Shown: positions 7,855-17,268 of the stretch, piece by piece | Position numbering within the stretch: the first letter of the stretch is position 1 | Layout of the letters: every line of letters starts with the position of its first letter | NCBI RefSeq assembly: GCF_014336955.1 | Contig: NZ_QRAI01000002.1 | Location: 310,001-374,000, forward strand | Direction: 5' to 3' | Origin: Saccharophagus sp. K07 | GTDB lineage: Bacteria > Pseudomonadota > Gammaproteobacteria > Pseudomonadales > Cellvibrionaceae | DNA length: 64,000 bases | Notes under the pieces: generated by a model | Seen by the model: only the letters and a program-made list of their open reading frames with translations | Told to the model about the DNA's origin: nothing | Databases searched by the model: none | Translations under genes and position numbers: made by a program

Positions 7855-10038
7855 TTATTTTTCCACAGGTGCCTTGGTTTCTTTTTCGTGCTTAACGCGT
7901 GAATTCTCCAGTTTAAAAAGCAGCAAACATCGACTGGGAACCTGATACTCATGGCCAAATTGATATTTTTCCGCTAATTCCAAATCCGGTCGACTGGTAT
8001 CGATCAGGCTTATCCAAGTATCTCCCTGAGCGGTTTCTGGGAGAATGAAAGGAATACCTTCAAAGTGCGCATTGACGATCAGTAATACTGTTTCATCTCC
8101 GCCAGTTTTGTGGATGCCTGTTGGCTGAGCTCTTCCATCCAGTAACATGCCTAAACAAGCGCGTCCGGGATCGCGCCACATTTCTTCCGTCATGGTTGAA
8201 CCGTCCGGGGACAGCCAAGTGACGTCGGTGACGCCGAGCTCCTCGTTGTGCTCTCCCACCAAGAATCGACCGCGACGTAAAATCGGATAATTTTTTCGCA
8301 GCTTGATTAATTTCTGGGTAAAGGCAAACATTTGTTTGCTTGCGTCGTCGAGTTCCCAGTTCAGCCAGGTTAAAGCATTGTCCTGGCAATAGGTATTATT
8401 GTTACCTTCTTGCGTATGGAAAAATTCATCGCCGGACAAGATCATCGGCGTGCCCTGGGAAAATAACAAGGTCGCCATAAAATTGCGCATTTGGCGCTGA
8501 CGAATTTCAATGATATCCGGATCATCTGTCGGACCTTCGGCACCGTAATTACAGGAAAGATTATCGTTGGTGCCATCTTTATTATCTTCGCCATTGGCCT
8601 CATTATGTTTGTCGTTATAGCTGACCAGATCGTGCAATGTGAAACCGTCGTGTGCCGTGACAAAATTAATGCTGGCGGAAGGGCGTCTGCCTCTTTGATT
8701 AAAAATATCGCCGGATGCTGTCATACGAGTTGCCAATTCCGGCAATTGCCCTTGATCACCGCGCCAGAATGAACGAACGGTATTGCGATAGCGATCATTC
8801 CATTCAAACCAGCCTGAGGGAAATGCGCCGACTTGGTAACCGCCCCAGCCGCAATCCCACGGCTCGGCAATTAATTTTTTCTGACTCAGCACGGGATCTT
8901 GCAGACATGCCAAATGAAAGCCGTGGCTTTCATTAAAACCAGTGTCCTCACGCGCTAATATGGTTCCAAGATCGAAGCGGAAACCATCAACTCCCATATC
9001 TGTGGTCCAGTAACGCAGGGAATCGGTCACTAAACGAAGAACGCAGGGGTGGCCTAAATCCAAGGTGTTGCCGGTGCCGGAATCGTTGACGTAATAACGC
9101 GGATTATCCGGCATAAGGCGATAATAGGTTGAATTATCTATGCCGCGCATAGAGAGTGTCGGGCCAAGTTCATTACCTTCAGCCGTGTGGTTGTAGACTA
9201 CATCAAGAATCAATTCTATCCCGGCTGCGTGCAGCCGAGCTGCCATCTCCTTAAATTCATTTAAGTGACCGCGAGCGAGATAAAGTGAGTGCGGAGCAAA
9301 AAATGCAAGGGTGTTATAACCCCAATAATTTTTCAGACCTTTATCCAATAAATGTTTGTCATCCACAAATGCATGGACAGGCATTAATTCGATACTGGTA
9401 ACGCCAAGTGATCGTAAATGGTCAATGGCCGCAGGGTGGGTAATTCCGCCAAAACATCCGCGCACATCTTCCGGGATTGCCGGATGCAGCATGGTAAAAC
9501 CGCGCACGTGAGTTTCGTAAATAATGGTTTCATCTGCGGGGATTATTAAGGATCTATGTTCGCCCCAGGTGAATGCCGGGTCGATGACACGGGCTTTGGG
9601 CATATAAGCCGCACTATCGCGATCGTCAAAACTGAGGTCGGCATCTGGCGAGCCGATCTTGTAACCAAACAGACGATCCGACCATTTTAACGAACCAACA
9701 AGTTCTTTCGCGTAAGGGTCGATCAGCAATTTGTTCGGATTAAATCTGTGTCCTGCGTCGGGTTCGTAGGGGCCGTGGACGCGGTAACCGTAAACCTGGC
9801 CGGCGTGCACATCGGGCAGATAACCGTGCCAAATTTCATTGGTGTATTCTGGAAGTTCGATTCTTTCCAGCTCTATTTCGCCTGTGTCGTCGAATAAACA
9901 CAGTTCGACTTTGGTTGCATGGCGGGAAAAGATTGCAAAATTAACTCCTAGCCCATCCCAGGTGGCGCCGAGTGGAAAGGGACGACCTTCCGTTATGCGT
10001 GATCGAGTCATGATTTCTGGTGCAACTGTTGTGGTCAT
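7855..10038 (-). CDS. glgX: Glycogen debranching enzyme, isoamylase type (TreX/GlgX)
   Basis: GH13 isoamylase-type enzyme of 727 residues that cleaves alpha-1,6 branches of glycogen. N-terminal CBM48-like domain (RPFPLGATWDGLGVNFAIFSRHATKVELCLFD), then the GH13 barrel: DVVYNHTAEG (region I), DGFRFDLGTI with the nucleophile Asp (II), LIAEPWDCG with the acid/base Glu (III) and FVTAHDGFTLHD (IV), followed by the family-typical NDKHNEANGEDN loop. The start is set at MTTTVAP, behind a GGGAG site; a longer frame starts 33 bases earlier. It is the last gene of treZ-treY-ORF-glgX, so it fits the TreX role that supplies linear maltodextrins to TreY. Confidence 0.95.
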   Translation of the reverse strand: MTTTVAPEIMTRSRITEGRPFPLGATWDGLGVNFAIFSRHATKVELCLFDDTGEIELERIELPEYTNEIWHGYLPDVHAGQVYGYRVHGPYEPDAGHRFNPNKLLIDPYAKELVGSLKWSDRLFGYKIGSPDADLSFDDRDSAAYMPKARVIDPAFTWGEHRSLIIPADETIIYETHVRGFTMLHPAIPEDVRGCFGGITHPAAIDHLRSLGVTSIELMPVHAFVDDKHLLDKGLKNYWGYNTLAFFAPHSLYLARGHLNEFKEMAARLHAAGIELILDVVYNHTAEGNELGPTLSMRGIDNSTYYRLMPDNPRYYVNDSGTGNTLDLGHPCVLRLVTDSLRYWTTDMGVDGFRFDLGTILAREDTGFNESHGFHLACLQDPVLSQKKLIAEPWDCGWGGYQVGAFPSGWFEWNDRYRNTVRSFWRGDQGQLPELATRMTASGDIFNQRGRRPSASINFVTAHDGFTLHDLVSYNDKHNEANGEDNKDGTNDNLSCNYGAEGPTDDPDIIEIRQRQMRNFMATLLFSQGTPMILSGDEFFHTQEGNNNTYCQDNALTWLNWELDDASKQMFAFTQKLIKLRKNYPILRRGRFLVGEHNEELGVTDVTWLSPDGSTMTEEMWRDPGRACLGMLLDGRAQPTGIHKTGGDETVLLIVNAHFEGIPFILPETAQGDTWISLIDTSRPDLELAEKYQFGHEYQVPSRCLLLFKLENSRVKHEKETKAPVEK

Positions 10039-10067
10039 AAAAGCTCCCGAAAGTCGGTTGGTGATAT

Positions 10068-10430
10068 TCACAAACCGGAAATAGTCGATCTCATTGAATA
10101 GTTATGAGTGGAATAAGTGGGTATCCAGGTGATTGCACCCGAATACCCGTAAATCGAGTAGGACGCATCTTCCATGGGATAGGTATTTAATTCCTGCGGC
10201 GGTTCGATTTCTGGTGCGGGGTCGCTGCCAGGAACAGGAATTTCCACCGGGTCTTGATGCGGCACCGGATCTGGAATTTCTGTTGGGTTGGGAATTTCAA
10301 TGGGCGTTGGATACTCTGGAGCGTTTGGAGTTTCGGTCGGCTCGTCTCCCTCTTGGTCCAGCGGTGCATTGAATTGCACAGATGTATTGAATTGCACAAA
10401 TGCATTGAATTGGTGAGTGGGGGATTTCAT
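10068..10430 (-). CDS. Small proline-rich protein between treY and glgX
   Basis: A 120-residue frame whose ATG overlaps the treY stop (ATGA, 10427-10430), so it is probably translationally coupled. It has three parts: a QFNA/QFNT hexapeptide repeat at residues ~7-23; an acidic proline stretch with repeated P-x-EIP-x-P units (PIEIPNPTEIPDPVP) at ~30-80; and an aromatic tail with YSIYGYSGAITW and Ser/Thr/Tyr. No signal peptide or known domain is seen. The proline stretch is probably extended and disordered. It could be a genuine short protein of the operon, or a repeat-expanded spacer that happens to be open; the coupled start favours the former. Confidence 0.55.
   Translation of the reverse strand: MKSPTHQFNAFVQFNTSVQFNAPLDQEGDEPTETPNAPEYPTPIEIPNPTEIPDPVPHQDPVEIPVPGSDPAPEIEPPQELNTYPMEDASYSIYGYSGAITWIPTYSTHNYSMRSTISGL
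10365..10413. repeat. 18-bp tandem repeat inside the proline-rich ORF
   Basis: Units TGCATTGAATTGCACAGA, TGTATTGAATTGCACAAA and a partial third TGCATTGAATTGG. Because 18 is a multiple of 3, the array codes for the repeated QFN peptide on the minus strand. Confidence 0.8.
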
Positions 10431-13255
10431 AAAAGATTACCTCCGGATTTAACGAGTGCGACGTTCACCGGGAAATCCTGTAAAAGTTCGCGCAGATTTA
10501 GGAGACCATTTTCAGCCTGCCATTGATTATTTGTAATCACACTAAAAAAATGACTCGCATAAATATCCTCTGGCAGAACGATCGCTGTGTCAGCCCATAA
10601 ACCGGGTGGAACATGAGGGATCGTTGAGTCGCGCAATAAAGTTCCCGTCAGGCGTGGAGCCAGTGCCACGCATATTTGCTCGGAGTTTGAATGCGAATCC
10701 TTTAGTCGACGTAAAAATGCTACGCAGTGACTGGCCATTTCGCCGCGCAGCTCCAGTGGTTGATATGAGCCATCAACAAACAAAGATGGATATTGCTGTC
10801 GCGCTGCAAGAACGCGACTAATCAAATATTGTTTGATGCATCCATTGCGCCAATTCGTAATTAATTCGGCGGGATTGGCCTCGTCGAATAATGCTTGCTC
10901 GCGCGCAGCAAAATCCACCGGCCGGCGATTATCCGGGTCGACCAAGCTGAAATCCCAGAATTCGGTGCCCTGGAATAAATCTGGAATTCCCGGCGTAGTG
11001 AGGCGCAGTAGAGTTTGGGCGAGGCCATTGAGCGCTCCTGCAGGGGCGATTTGCATGGCGGAGCGTGCTATATCATTGCGCAGGTCAGCCAAATCAGCAT
11101 CTTCAAATATGCGGTTAAGATATTGCTGGCACGCTTGTTCATATTCGCCGTTGGGGGCATTCCAGGTACTGCGTAATTTTGCTTCACGCAGAGCTTTTTC
11201 CTGCCAGCCCCTTAAACGTTGCAAATAAACATCGAGATCAGGTGAATCTTCCAACGGCCAGGAACCCAGCAGTGTTTGCAACAGGATCCATTCATCACCG
11301 GGGGAAGGAGCAGGACCATCGTTTAATTCTGTGCGCAGCGCGCGGGTCGACATTCGCCATTGGCGTACTTTTTCCATAAACCAATCGGGTCGTTCACTCA
11401 AAACAGCGAGGCGAGCGCGAGTGTCTTCGCCACGCTTATGGTCATGCGTGGCAGTGGTTAAAAGATTGCGTGGAAAATATTGCTGGCGCCATGCGCAGTT
11501 TTGATGAAAATCCTTAAAGGATATTCCGGTGTGTTCCGGATCAAAGCCCACATCGTTGCGCGATAAAAGTGCTGCCGAGCGGTAGGTCGCAGTATCTTCC
11601 ACAGCTTTGGCAGCCGTTGGCGAAGTGAGCTGCTGAAAACGCGCGATAGTGCGAGCGCGCAAAGAGCGATCCGGTCCTGGAGGTAATTCGTGTAGGGCTT
11701 CTCCACCCAGCCACTGCGCCAATCGCTCCAGCAGCGGCCATTCGGATTCCTGCAGCGCGCTGCGCGCACCTTCGAATGCGCGTTGGAAGAAAACCTGATC
11801 CTGCTCCGTGCGCGCACAGGCGCTGGCGTAGGTGCGGTAAACCGGAAAATACACCAGGAGTTCGGTCAGCACTCGTCGGATCGCCGCGAGTGTTATATCG
11901 CGTGTATGAATATCAGAGCGCGCAATCAATAAAAGATTTTGTGCAACCGTCTCAAAATCGCCTGCTAATGAAGTGGCGAGAATTAAGCGGCGCGCTTCCA
12001 AAACCTCTTCCATAAAATCCGCTGGCCGACCGCTCACCTGATGCCAGTAATTGGCCATTTGCCGGCCGCCGGCCTCGTGATGCTGTAATAAATTCACCTG
12101 GTTCATAAATTCATAACCAGTAGTACCGTCCACTTGCCAAGTGGTAGGCAGTTGTTCGCCGGCAGCAAGAATTTTTTCCACATAAATGGGAAAGCGGGAA
12201 ATAGCGGCGCTTTCTGGTCGGGCCGGTAGCAGACGCTGGACCCTGCGGCGCAACTTGCGGCAGTAGGCGCGCGGATTGGCGAGGCCGTCGACGTGATCTA
12301 TACGCAAACCATCGATCCAGCCTTTGGCTACCAGATCAAAAATCTTGGCATGAACTGCTTCAAATACATCGTGGCGCTCCATACGCAAGCCAGCGAGTTC
12401 ATTGATATCGAAAAAGCGACGCCAATTGATATCGTCCGCGGCGGTGCGCCAGCTGGCCAGACGGTAGTTTTGCAATTCAAGTAGCCGATGCAGATTTTCC
12501 TTTTGTTCTTCATCCAGCTCTTGCTGTTTTTCATTTGGAAAGAAACGAAGCAATTCCTCCTGAATGGAGGATGCCAAATGGTCGCGTTTTACCTGATCGG
12601 CAAACTCTCGGCGCAGGGTTTTGGCTTCCTCCCAGGCAGAAGGAGAATTCTCCAGCGCAGCAAAGCTCTCGCCGAACTGGCGCAGAGTCGAATTAGGGCT
12701 GGCACTTAGAATTTCGCCGTAGGTGCTTGGGCAAATAGGAAATAGATGATCAAAATGGCTAGCGTAAAATGAACCTGTGTCAGCGTTATAAGCAAGTTCT
12801 ATCTGGCCTTTACACAAAGCTTCACCGTAGTCAGATCCCAAAAACGGCACCAGACATTGGCCTTTTAACAGCGGATCAGGTGAATTCCAATGAATATCAA
12901 AAAATTTCGCGAATGGGCTTTGTCGCCCCCATTCCAATACGTCCAGCCACCAAGGATTTCCTTGGCCACCCACTGCCATATGATTGGGAACCAGATCGAC
13001 GATCAGGCCCATATTATGACGGCGCAATTCTTCAACTAGTCGCCCAAGCTCACTTTCGCCACCCAATTCCGGATTAATACAGCTGGGATCGACAACGTCG
13101 TATCCATGTGTGGAACCCGGCCGTGCTTTTAATATGGGTGAGCCGTAAATATGACTGATTCCAAGGCGGGAAAAATAATCCACCAACGGTATAGCGTCGG
13201 TAAAAGTGAAACCCTTGTGAAATTGCAAACGCACGGTCGCACGAACGTCGATCAT
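10427..13255 (-). CDS. treY: Malto-oligosyltrehalose synthase
   Basis: A 942-residue GH13 intramolecular transglucosylase that turns the reducing-end alpha-1,4 linkage of a maltodextrin into alpha,alpha-1,1. Seen: the TreY start (LQFHKGFTFTDAIPLVDYFSRLGISHIYGSP), LIVDLVPNHMAV, GLRIDHVDGLANPRAY with the nucleophile region, FPIYVEKILAAGEQLP with the acid/base Glu, and TATHDHKRGEDTRARL. Length is at the upper end of the usual 800-950. It sits between treZ (51 bases upstream) and the coupled proline-rich ORF. Cytoplasmic; makes trehalose from glycogen together with TreX and TreZ, usually for osmotic or desiccation stress. Confidence 0.96.
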   Translation of the reverse strand: MIDVRATVRLQFHKGFTFTDAIPLVDYFSRLGISHIYGSPILKARPGSTHGYDVVDPSCINPELGGESELGRLVEELRRHNMGLIVDLVPNHMAVGGQGNPWWLDVLEWGRQSPFAKFFDIHWNSPDPLLKGQCLVPFLGSDYGEALCKGQIELAYNADTGSFYASHFDHLFPICPSTYGEILSASPNSTLRQFGESFAALENSPSAWEEAKTLRREFADQVKRDHLASSIQEELLRFFPNEKQQELDEEQKENLHRLLELQNYRLASWRTAADDINWRRFFDINELAGLRMERHDVFEAVHAKIFDLVAKGWIDGLRIDHVDGLANPRAYCRKLRRRVQRLLPARPESAAISRFPIYVEKILAAGEQLPTTWQVDGTTGYEFMNQVNLLQHHEAGGRQMANYWHQVSGRPADFMEEVLEARRLILATSLAGDFETVAQNLLLIARSDIHTRDITLAAIRRVLTELLVYFPVYRTYASACARTEQDQVFFQRAFEGARSALQESEWPLLERLAQWLGGEALHELPPGPDRSLRARTIARFQQLTSPTAAKAVEDTATYRSAALLSRNDVGFDPEHTGISFKDFHQNCAWRQQYFPRNLLTTATHDHKRGEDTRARLAVLSERPDWFMEKVRQWRMSTRALRTELNDGPAPSPGDEWILLQTLLGSWPLEDSPDLDVYLQRLRGWQEKALREAKLRSTWNAPNGEYEQACQQYLNRIFEDADLADLRNDIARSAMQIAPAGALNGLAQTLLRLTTPGIPDLFQGTEFWDFSLVDPDNRRPVDFAAREQALFDEANPAELITNWRNGCIKQYLISRVLAARQQYPSLFVDGSYQPLELRGEMASHCVAFLRRLKDSHSNSEQICVALAPRLTGTLLRDSTIPHVPPGLWADTAIVLPEDIYASHFFSVITNNQWQAENGLLNLRELLQDFPVNVALVKSGGNLL

Positions 13256-13306
13256 ACAAGATGCGTCCTATGTAAATAAAAGTTGTCGTCAGTCATCATA
13301 AAAATC

Positions 13307-15073
13307 TCAAACGGAAACCAATATGCTGTAGGGCGGCAGTACGCGTTGCCGCTCGTTTTGATCATCGACCCTGTGGCGGAAGATTATTTTGCCATGTTGC
13401 TCAGCCGATTCGTTTTTCACACTGCTGCTACTCAAATTGATATCCATACGCAGCTGGTTCCCGTCGCCCAAGTGCCAAGTTGCACTTACTGCGCCTTCCG
13501 CAAGGACCACGGCGTTTTCCGCGCGAGTGCCCGGCAGGCGCGGAATAATTTCCAGATGGCGTAGCGCCAGCAGCTGGCGATAAAAATCATTCCATTCCAT
13601 TTGCAGTGGCTGGCGCGTGCATTCGTAATCCAAAATGCAATCTGTAAAAGTGGCTTCGGCGTTGGGGTCGGGAATACGATCGCGAATTTCCTTATCGACA
13701 AAATGAGCAAAATCGGCAAATTCGTTGCGCCGGCCTTCGCGCACTGCAACAGCAAGTTCATCGTGATGATCGGTGAAATAAAAGAACGGCTGCTCTGAGC
13801 CCCATTCCTCCCCCATAAACAATAAAGGAATCATGGGGGAGAGCAGCATGGCAGCTGTGGCGGCTTTTAATGCGTCGCGATTTGCCAGTAAGGGCAAGCG
13901 CTCGCCAAAAGCGCGATTGCCAACTTGATCGTGATTCTGCAAAAAGAAAATAAAAGACGTCGGCGGTAGATGACCGCTGGATTCTCCACGCGGTTTACCG
14001 TGGCGGGTGTTTTGCCCTTGGTAAATAAATCCTTCTTTTAAGCTGGTGGCGAGCTTTTGTGTGGGGTTCTCGCAGAAGTCACCGTAATAGCCCTGATCTT
14101 CGTCCGTGAGCAGATGATGCAGAACATTGTGAATGTCATCATTCCACTGCGCGTCAAAGCCTTTTTCCAATAAAAGCGCATTGTTTTCTTCATTTTCCAG
14201 CATCAGATGGATATGCCGCCCTTCTGTAACGGAAGAACGCAGACGTCCGGCCATCTCCACCAAAAAGTTCTTTTCGGAAATCGCATGCACTGCGTCGAAT
14301 CGCAAACCATCAACGCGGTAATCCAGCACCCACATAAGAGCGTTTTCACAAAAGAAATCACGCACCTCGGTGCGGCGGAAATCTATGGCAGAACCCCACG
14401 CGGTTTGTTCGTCGGAGCGGAAAAACGGACTGGCGTACAAGCTTAGATAATTACCGTCGGGGCCAAAATGGTTGTACACCACATCCACAAACACCATAAG
14501 GCCGAGTTCGTGCGCGGTGTCGATAAGACTTTTTAAATCGTCTGGTGAGCCATAGACGTTGGCAGGAGCGAACAAAAGTGCGCCGTCGTAGCCCCAATTG
14601 CGTGTACCTGGAAATTGATGCAACGGCATCAGCTCGATAGCGGTTACACCGAGGCTGGCTAAAATAGGCAAGCATTTTTCCACATTTTTAAATCCGCCCA
14701 GCAAACCAACATGCAGTTCGTAAATGATGGTGCGATGCCAGGGGCTGCCTTTCCATTCGGTACATCGCCAGTTGTAGCTGTTGTGATCGACAACTTGGCT
14801 GTAGCCATGCACATCTTCTACTTGAGCGTGGGCGGCGGGATCCGGAACCTGATGTTTGCCGTCGATGAGGAAACAATATTCTGCCCCCGCACCACAGGGC
14901 GCATGCACACAAAACCAACCATCTCCCTGCGACTGCATGGAAAAATCATCAAGATCGCGAATTTTTACTACTACTTCATGGGCGTCCGGTGCCCATAAAT
15001 TAAAACGTGTCGTCCCATTATTGACTTGAGCGCCATAGCGCTGTGCGCGCGTCGACATAGTGTCTGTTCTCAT
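13307..15073 (-). CDS. treZ: Malto-oligosyltrehalose trehalohydrolase
   Basis: A 588-residue GH13 enzyme that releases trehalose from maltooligosyl-trehalose. Seen: the CBM48-like N-terminus (TTRFNLWAPDAHEVVVKI), ELHVGLLGGFKNVEKCLPILASLGVTAIELMP, VDVVYNHFGPDGNYL, DGLRFDAVHAISE with the nucleophile Asp, LMLENEENNA with the Glu, and FLQNHDQVGNRAFGERL. First gene of the treZ-treY-ORF-glgX operon. The start at 15073 is a guess; an ATG five codons later (MSTRAQ) is also possible as neither has a strong ribosome site. Confidence 0.95.
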   Translation of the reverse strand: MRTDTMSTRAQRYGAQVNNGTTRFNLWAPDAHEVVVKIRDLDDFSMQSQGDGWFCVHAPCGAGAEYCFLIDGKHQVPDPAAHAQVEDVHGYSQVVDHNSYNWRCTEWKGSPWHRTIIYELHVGLLGGFKNVEKCLPILASLGVTAIELMPLHQFPGTRNWGYDGALLFAPANVYGSPDDLKSLIDTAHELGLMVFVDVVYNHFGPDGNYLSLYASPFFRSDEQTAWGSAIDFRRTEVRDFFCENALMWVLDYRVDGLRFDAVHAISEKNFLVEMAGRLRSSVTEGRHIHLMLENEENNALLLEKGFDAQWNDDIHNVLHHLLTDEDQGYYGDFCENPTQKLATSLKEGFIYQGQNTRHGKPRGESSGHLPPTSFIFFLQNHDQVGNRAFGERLPLLANRDALKAATAAMLLSPMIPLLFMGEEWGSEQPFFYFTDHHDELAVAVREGRRNEFADFAHFVDKEIRDRIPDPNAEATFTDCILDYECTRQPLQMEWNDFYRQLLALRHLEIIPRLPGTRAENAVVLAEGAVSATWHLGDGNQLRMDINLSSSSVKNESAEQHGKIIFRHRVDDQNERQRVLPPYSILVSV

Positions 15074-15105
15074 TTAATTAATAGCGTCTCTTCCCACAAA
15101 ACACA

Positions 15106-15480
15106 TTACGCTCGCGGACTGCGCAGCGCCGCGATCAAATCCTGCTTTTTCATATGTGAACGTCCAGGGATATGATGGGCGCGGGCAATTTCCAATAGTG
15201 ATTCTCTGGTCTGTTTTTCAAGTGATCCCTGTTTTTTCGCTTTCTTGCGGGTTTCCGCTGCTTTTTGCGCGGAGTCATGGCGATCATTAGCTTTTGCTTT
15301 AGCACTTTTTTTTGTTCCCGAGCCGGAGCGCTCCCCGCCACCGGATTGTTTGTTTACCGTTGCCCAGGCAATTTGCTCTGCTTTTTTGGCAGAGACTCCC
15401 TTTTTCTCATAGCTCTCTTCAATATGTTCAGCCTTGTGTTTTTGCTTTTCGGTGTATTTTGCTTTGCTACCTTGTGCCAT
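15106..15480 (-). CDS. Small basic protein, 'plasmid stabilization'-like with C-terminal SAP/Rho-N-like motif
   Basis: The ATG at MAQGSKAKYTEKQ has GGAG 7 bases upstream; the longer frame was rejected. The 124-residue protein has a highly charged N-terminal half (KQKHKAEHIEESYEKKGVS, AEQIAWATVNKQSGGG), a Lys/Ala-rich linker, and a C-terminal helix-turn unit (ESLLEIARAHHIPGR, KKQDLIAALR) that resembles the nucleic-acid-binding SAP or Rho N-terminal fold. Close relatives are often labelled plasmid-stabilization protein, but I see nothing in the sequence that shows such a role. It is just upstream of treZ in the same direction and may belong to the same stress unit. Confidence 0.65.
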   Translation of the reverse strand: MAQGSKAKYTEKQKHKAEHIEESYEKKGVSAKKAEQIAWATVNKQSGGGERSGSGTKKSAKAKANDRHDSAQKAAETRKKAKKQGSLEKQTRESLLEIARAHHIPGRSHMKKQDLIAALRSPRA

Positions 15481-15540
15481 CGTTATCTCCACAAATCTCT
15501 TTTTGACCCTGGCTGTCAGCTTAGTCAGGTGATCAGTGTT

Positions 15541-16245
15541 TTATTTGCCATCTGCTTTGGAATCTGTGCTTTTGGGGTTATGAGAGCCTTTGCTGGTGCG
15601 ATCGCCGCTGGAGTGAATTTGTGATACTGAATCGACCAATCCTCGAGCCAGTGTCAGGTGATATTCCAGCGTCGGCAATTTGGCCTCGGCAAATTCTTTA
15701 ATTTCGTTAGCAGATGAGTTGGTGGCAAGGCGAAACAATTTGACGGTTTTTTCGTGAGCGGTGACTTGATGTTTTGCATAGGCCACATCAAATGATTCGC
15801 CTTCTTTTTGCTGCAGCACGAAAGCTTTTGCTTTTTGCGTCAGCGTCGCTTCGTCGGCGATAGTCAAGCCGGTGTGCTGCGCTAATTCGCGCAATTCGGT
15901 ATTGGCGCGCTGGTGATCTTCGATCATGGTTTGGGCAAACTCTCTTACATCGACTTGTGTCGATTTTTGCAAAGCGAGTTTGGCCAGTTCGATTTCTGCT
16001 GCGCCGGACGCCGATGCCTGTTCAACAAATGCTTGTGGTTCGATAGTTCCTTCTACATGTTTTTGCAGGCTCATTTCATTGCTATTGCTTAATTTATTTT
16101 TATTATCGTTATGTTGTTTGTGAGCGTGCTCTTTATGATTTTCAGCGCTTTCTGCTTGGGATGCAGTAATTGCAAGAGGAGCAAAGCTTGCCAAAAAGGT
16201 GCAAAAAAGCAGTGGTAATTTTTTATTTCTCGATTGGGATTTCAT
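15541..16245 (-). CDS. Periplasmic DUF4142 protein
   Basis: A 234-residue protein with a signal peptide (basic start, LLFCTFLASFAPLAITASQA, cleavage near residue 30), a His/Lys/Asn-rich linker (residues 35-60), and a DUF4142 domain at ~70-205: PQAFVEQASASGAAEIELAKLA, REFAQTMIEDHQRANTEL, AYAKHQVTAHEKTVKLF, EFAEAKLPTLEYHLTLA. The pattern is a ferritin-like four-helix bundle with conserved His; function unknown. The C-terminal 25 residues are Ser/Lys-rich and look disordered. In this island it sits with other stress-type genes. Confidence 0.9.
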   Translation of the reverse strand: MKSQSRNKKLPLLFCTFLASFAPLAITASQAESAENHKEHAHKQHNDNKNKLSNSNEMSLQKHVEGTIEPQAFVEQASASGAAEIELAKLALQKSTQVDVREFAQTMIEDHQRANTELRELAQHTGLTIADEATLTQKAKAFVLQQKEGESFDVAYAKHQVTAHEKTVKLFRLATNSSANEIKEFAEAKLPTLEYHLTLARGLVDSVSQIHSSGDRTSKGSHNPKSTDSKADGK

Positions 16246-16459
16246 ATTTTGCTCCGCAAATCGCCAAATTTAATTGTGATGGCGAAACCGTAGCAAAATC
16301 GGCTCCAGAATGAATTAAATGAGATTTTTGGATTGGAATGGGGTTTTGGAGCTAGCGAAACAAAAAATACTAAAGATGACCAAAATTAATTAGTGCAGAC
16401 TTATCGGATGTTGAAAAAGGTGAAAAAGCTTTGATCAATTTGTACGAGGACAGAAAAAT

Positions 16460-16480
16460 GAGACGCCCTAGCGGCGTCTC
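16460..16480 (-). terminator. Intrinsic terminator of the Crp/Fnr-type gene
   Basis: An 8-bp perfect stem GAGACGCC/GGCGTCTC (16460-16467 with 16473-16480) with a 5-nt loop; on the minus strand it is followed by ATTTTT. It lies 15 bases past the regulator's stop. Confidence 0.75.
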
Positions 16481-16494
16481 TAAAGGACCATCTC

Positions 16495-17268
16495 TCAGGC
16501 AGATCGAACTAACCGGTGGAACGTTGTGTGAGGTTGCTGATGTGGACGGTGATGCAGTGGCACGTTTGGCAACAAACGATCTGTTTCAGTTTTGACGACG
16601 CTATAGCATTCGCAGGCCAGGAACTCCATTTCGTCGCGGTCCAACACGGTTATGCGTCCGCGCGAGTACTCGATAATTCCCATGCGTTGCAGCTTGCCCG
16701 CAGCTTCTGTGACGCCTTCGCGGCGCACACCCAGCATTTCCGCAATAAATTCCTGTGTCAGTGACACTTGGTTTTCTTCCAGGCGATCCAGAGTCTGGAG
16801 CAACCAGCGGCAGAGGCGCTGTTCAATGGAATGGTGGCGATTGCAAACGGCAGTTTGAGCAGTCTGGGTAATCAGCGATTGGGTGTAGCGCAGCATCAAA
16901 CGGTTCAGGTCGCCGTGCTGATTGATTTCCTCTTTAAAACGGCAGGCCTTTAATCGGTAGGCGTACCCGGATTTCAACACAATGGCGCGCAAAGGACTGC
17001 TGTCGCCGCCCATAAATAAAGTGACACCTACGACACCTTCATTTCCTACAGCTGCCAAGCCGGAGGATGCGCCATCGCGGGTAACGTAAACCAATGAGGC
17101 AATGGCGTTTGCTGGAAAATATGCATGACTCAACACATCGCCAGAACCACACAGCACTTTGCCGAATTCCAAATGGACAGGTTCCAAATGTGGCAGAAGA
17201 CGGCGCTGAGTTTCAGGGGACAGAGAAGCCAATAGCTGATTTTGCTGCGGATGTGGTAATGAATTCAT
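16495..17268 (-). CDS. Crp/Fnr-family transcriptional regulator
   Basis: A 257-residue regulator: cyclic-nucleotide-binding-like beta-barrel at residues ~15-125 (LEPVHLEFGKVLCGSGDVLSH...GVVGVTLFMGG) lacking the Arg-Ser cAMP signature and the Cys set of FNR, a long dimer helix, then a winged helix at ~165-215 (LTQEFIAEMLGVRREGVTEAAGKLQRMGIIEYSRGRITVLD). This sub-type is common in soil and plant-associated proteobacteria with no known ligand. It may control the surrounding stress genes; this is inference from position. A monocistronic unit with its own terminator. Confidence 0.9.
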   Translation of the reverse strand: MNSLPHPQQNQLLASLSPETQRRLLPHLEPVHLEFGKVLCGSGDVLSHAYFPANAIASLVYVTRDGASSGLAAVGNEGVVGVTLFMGGDSSPLRAIVLKSGYAYRLKACRFKEEINQHGDLNRLMLRYTQSLITQTAQTAVCNRHHSIEQRLCRWLLQTLDRLEENQVSLTQEFIAEMLGVRREGVTEAAGKLQRMGIIEYSRGRITVLDRDEMEFLACECYSVVKTETDRLLPNVPLHHRPHQQPHTTFHRLVRSA

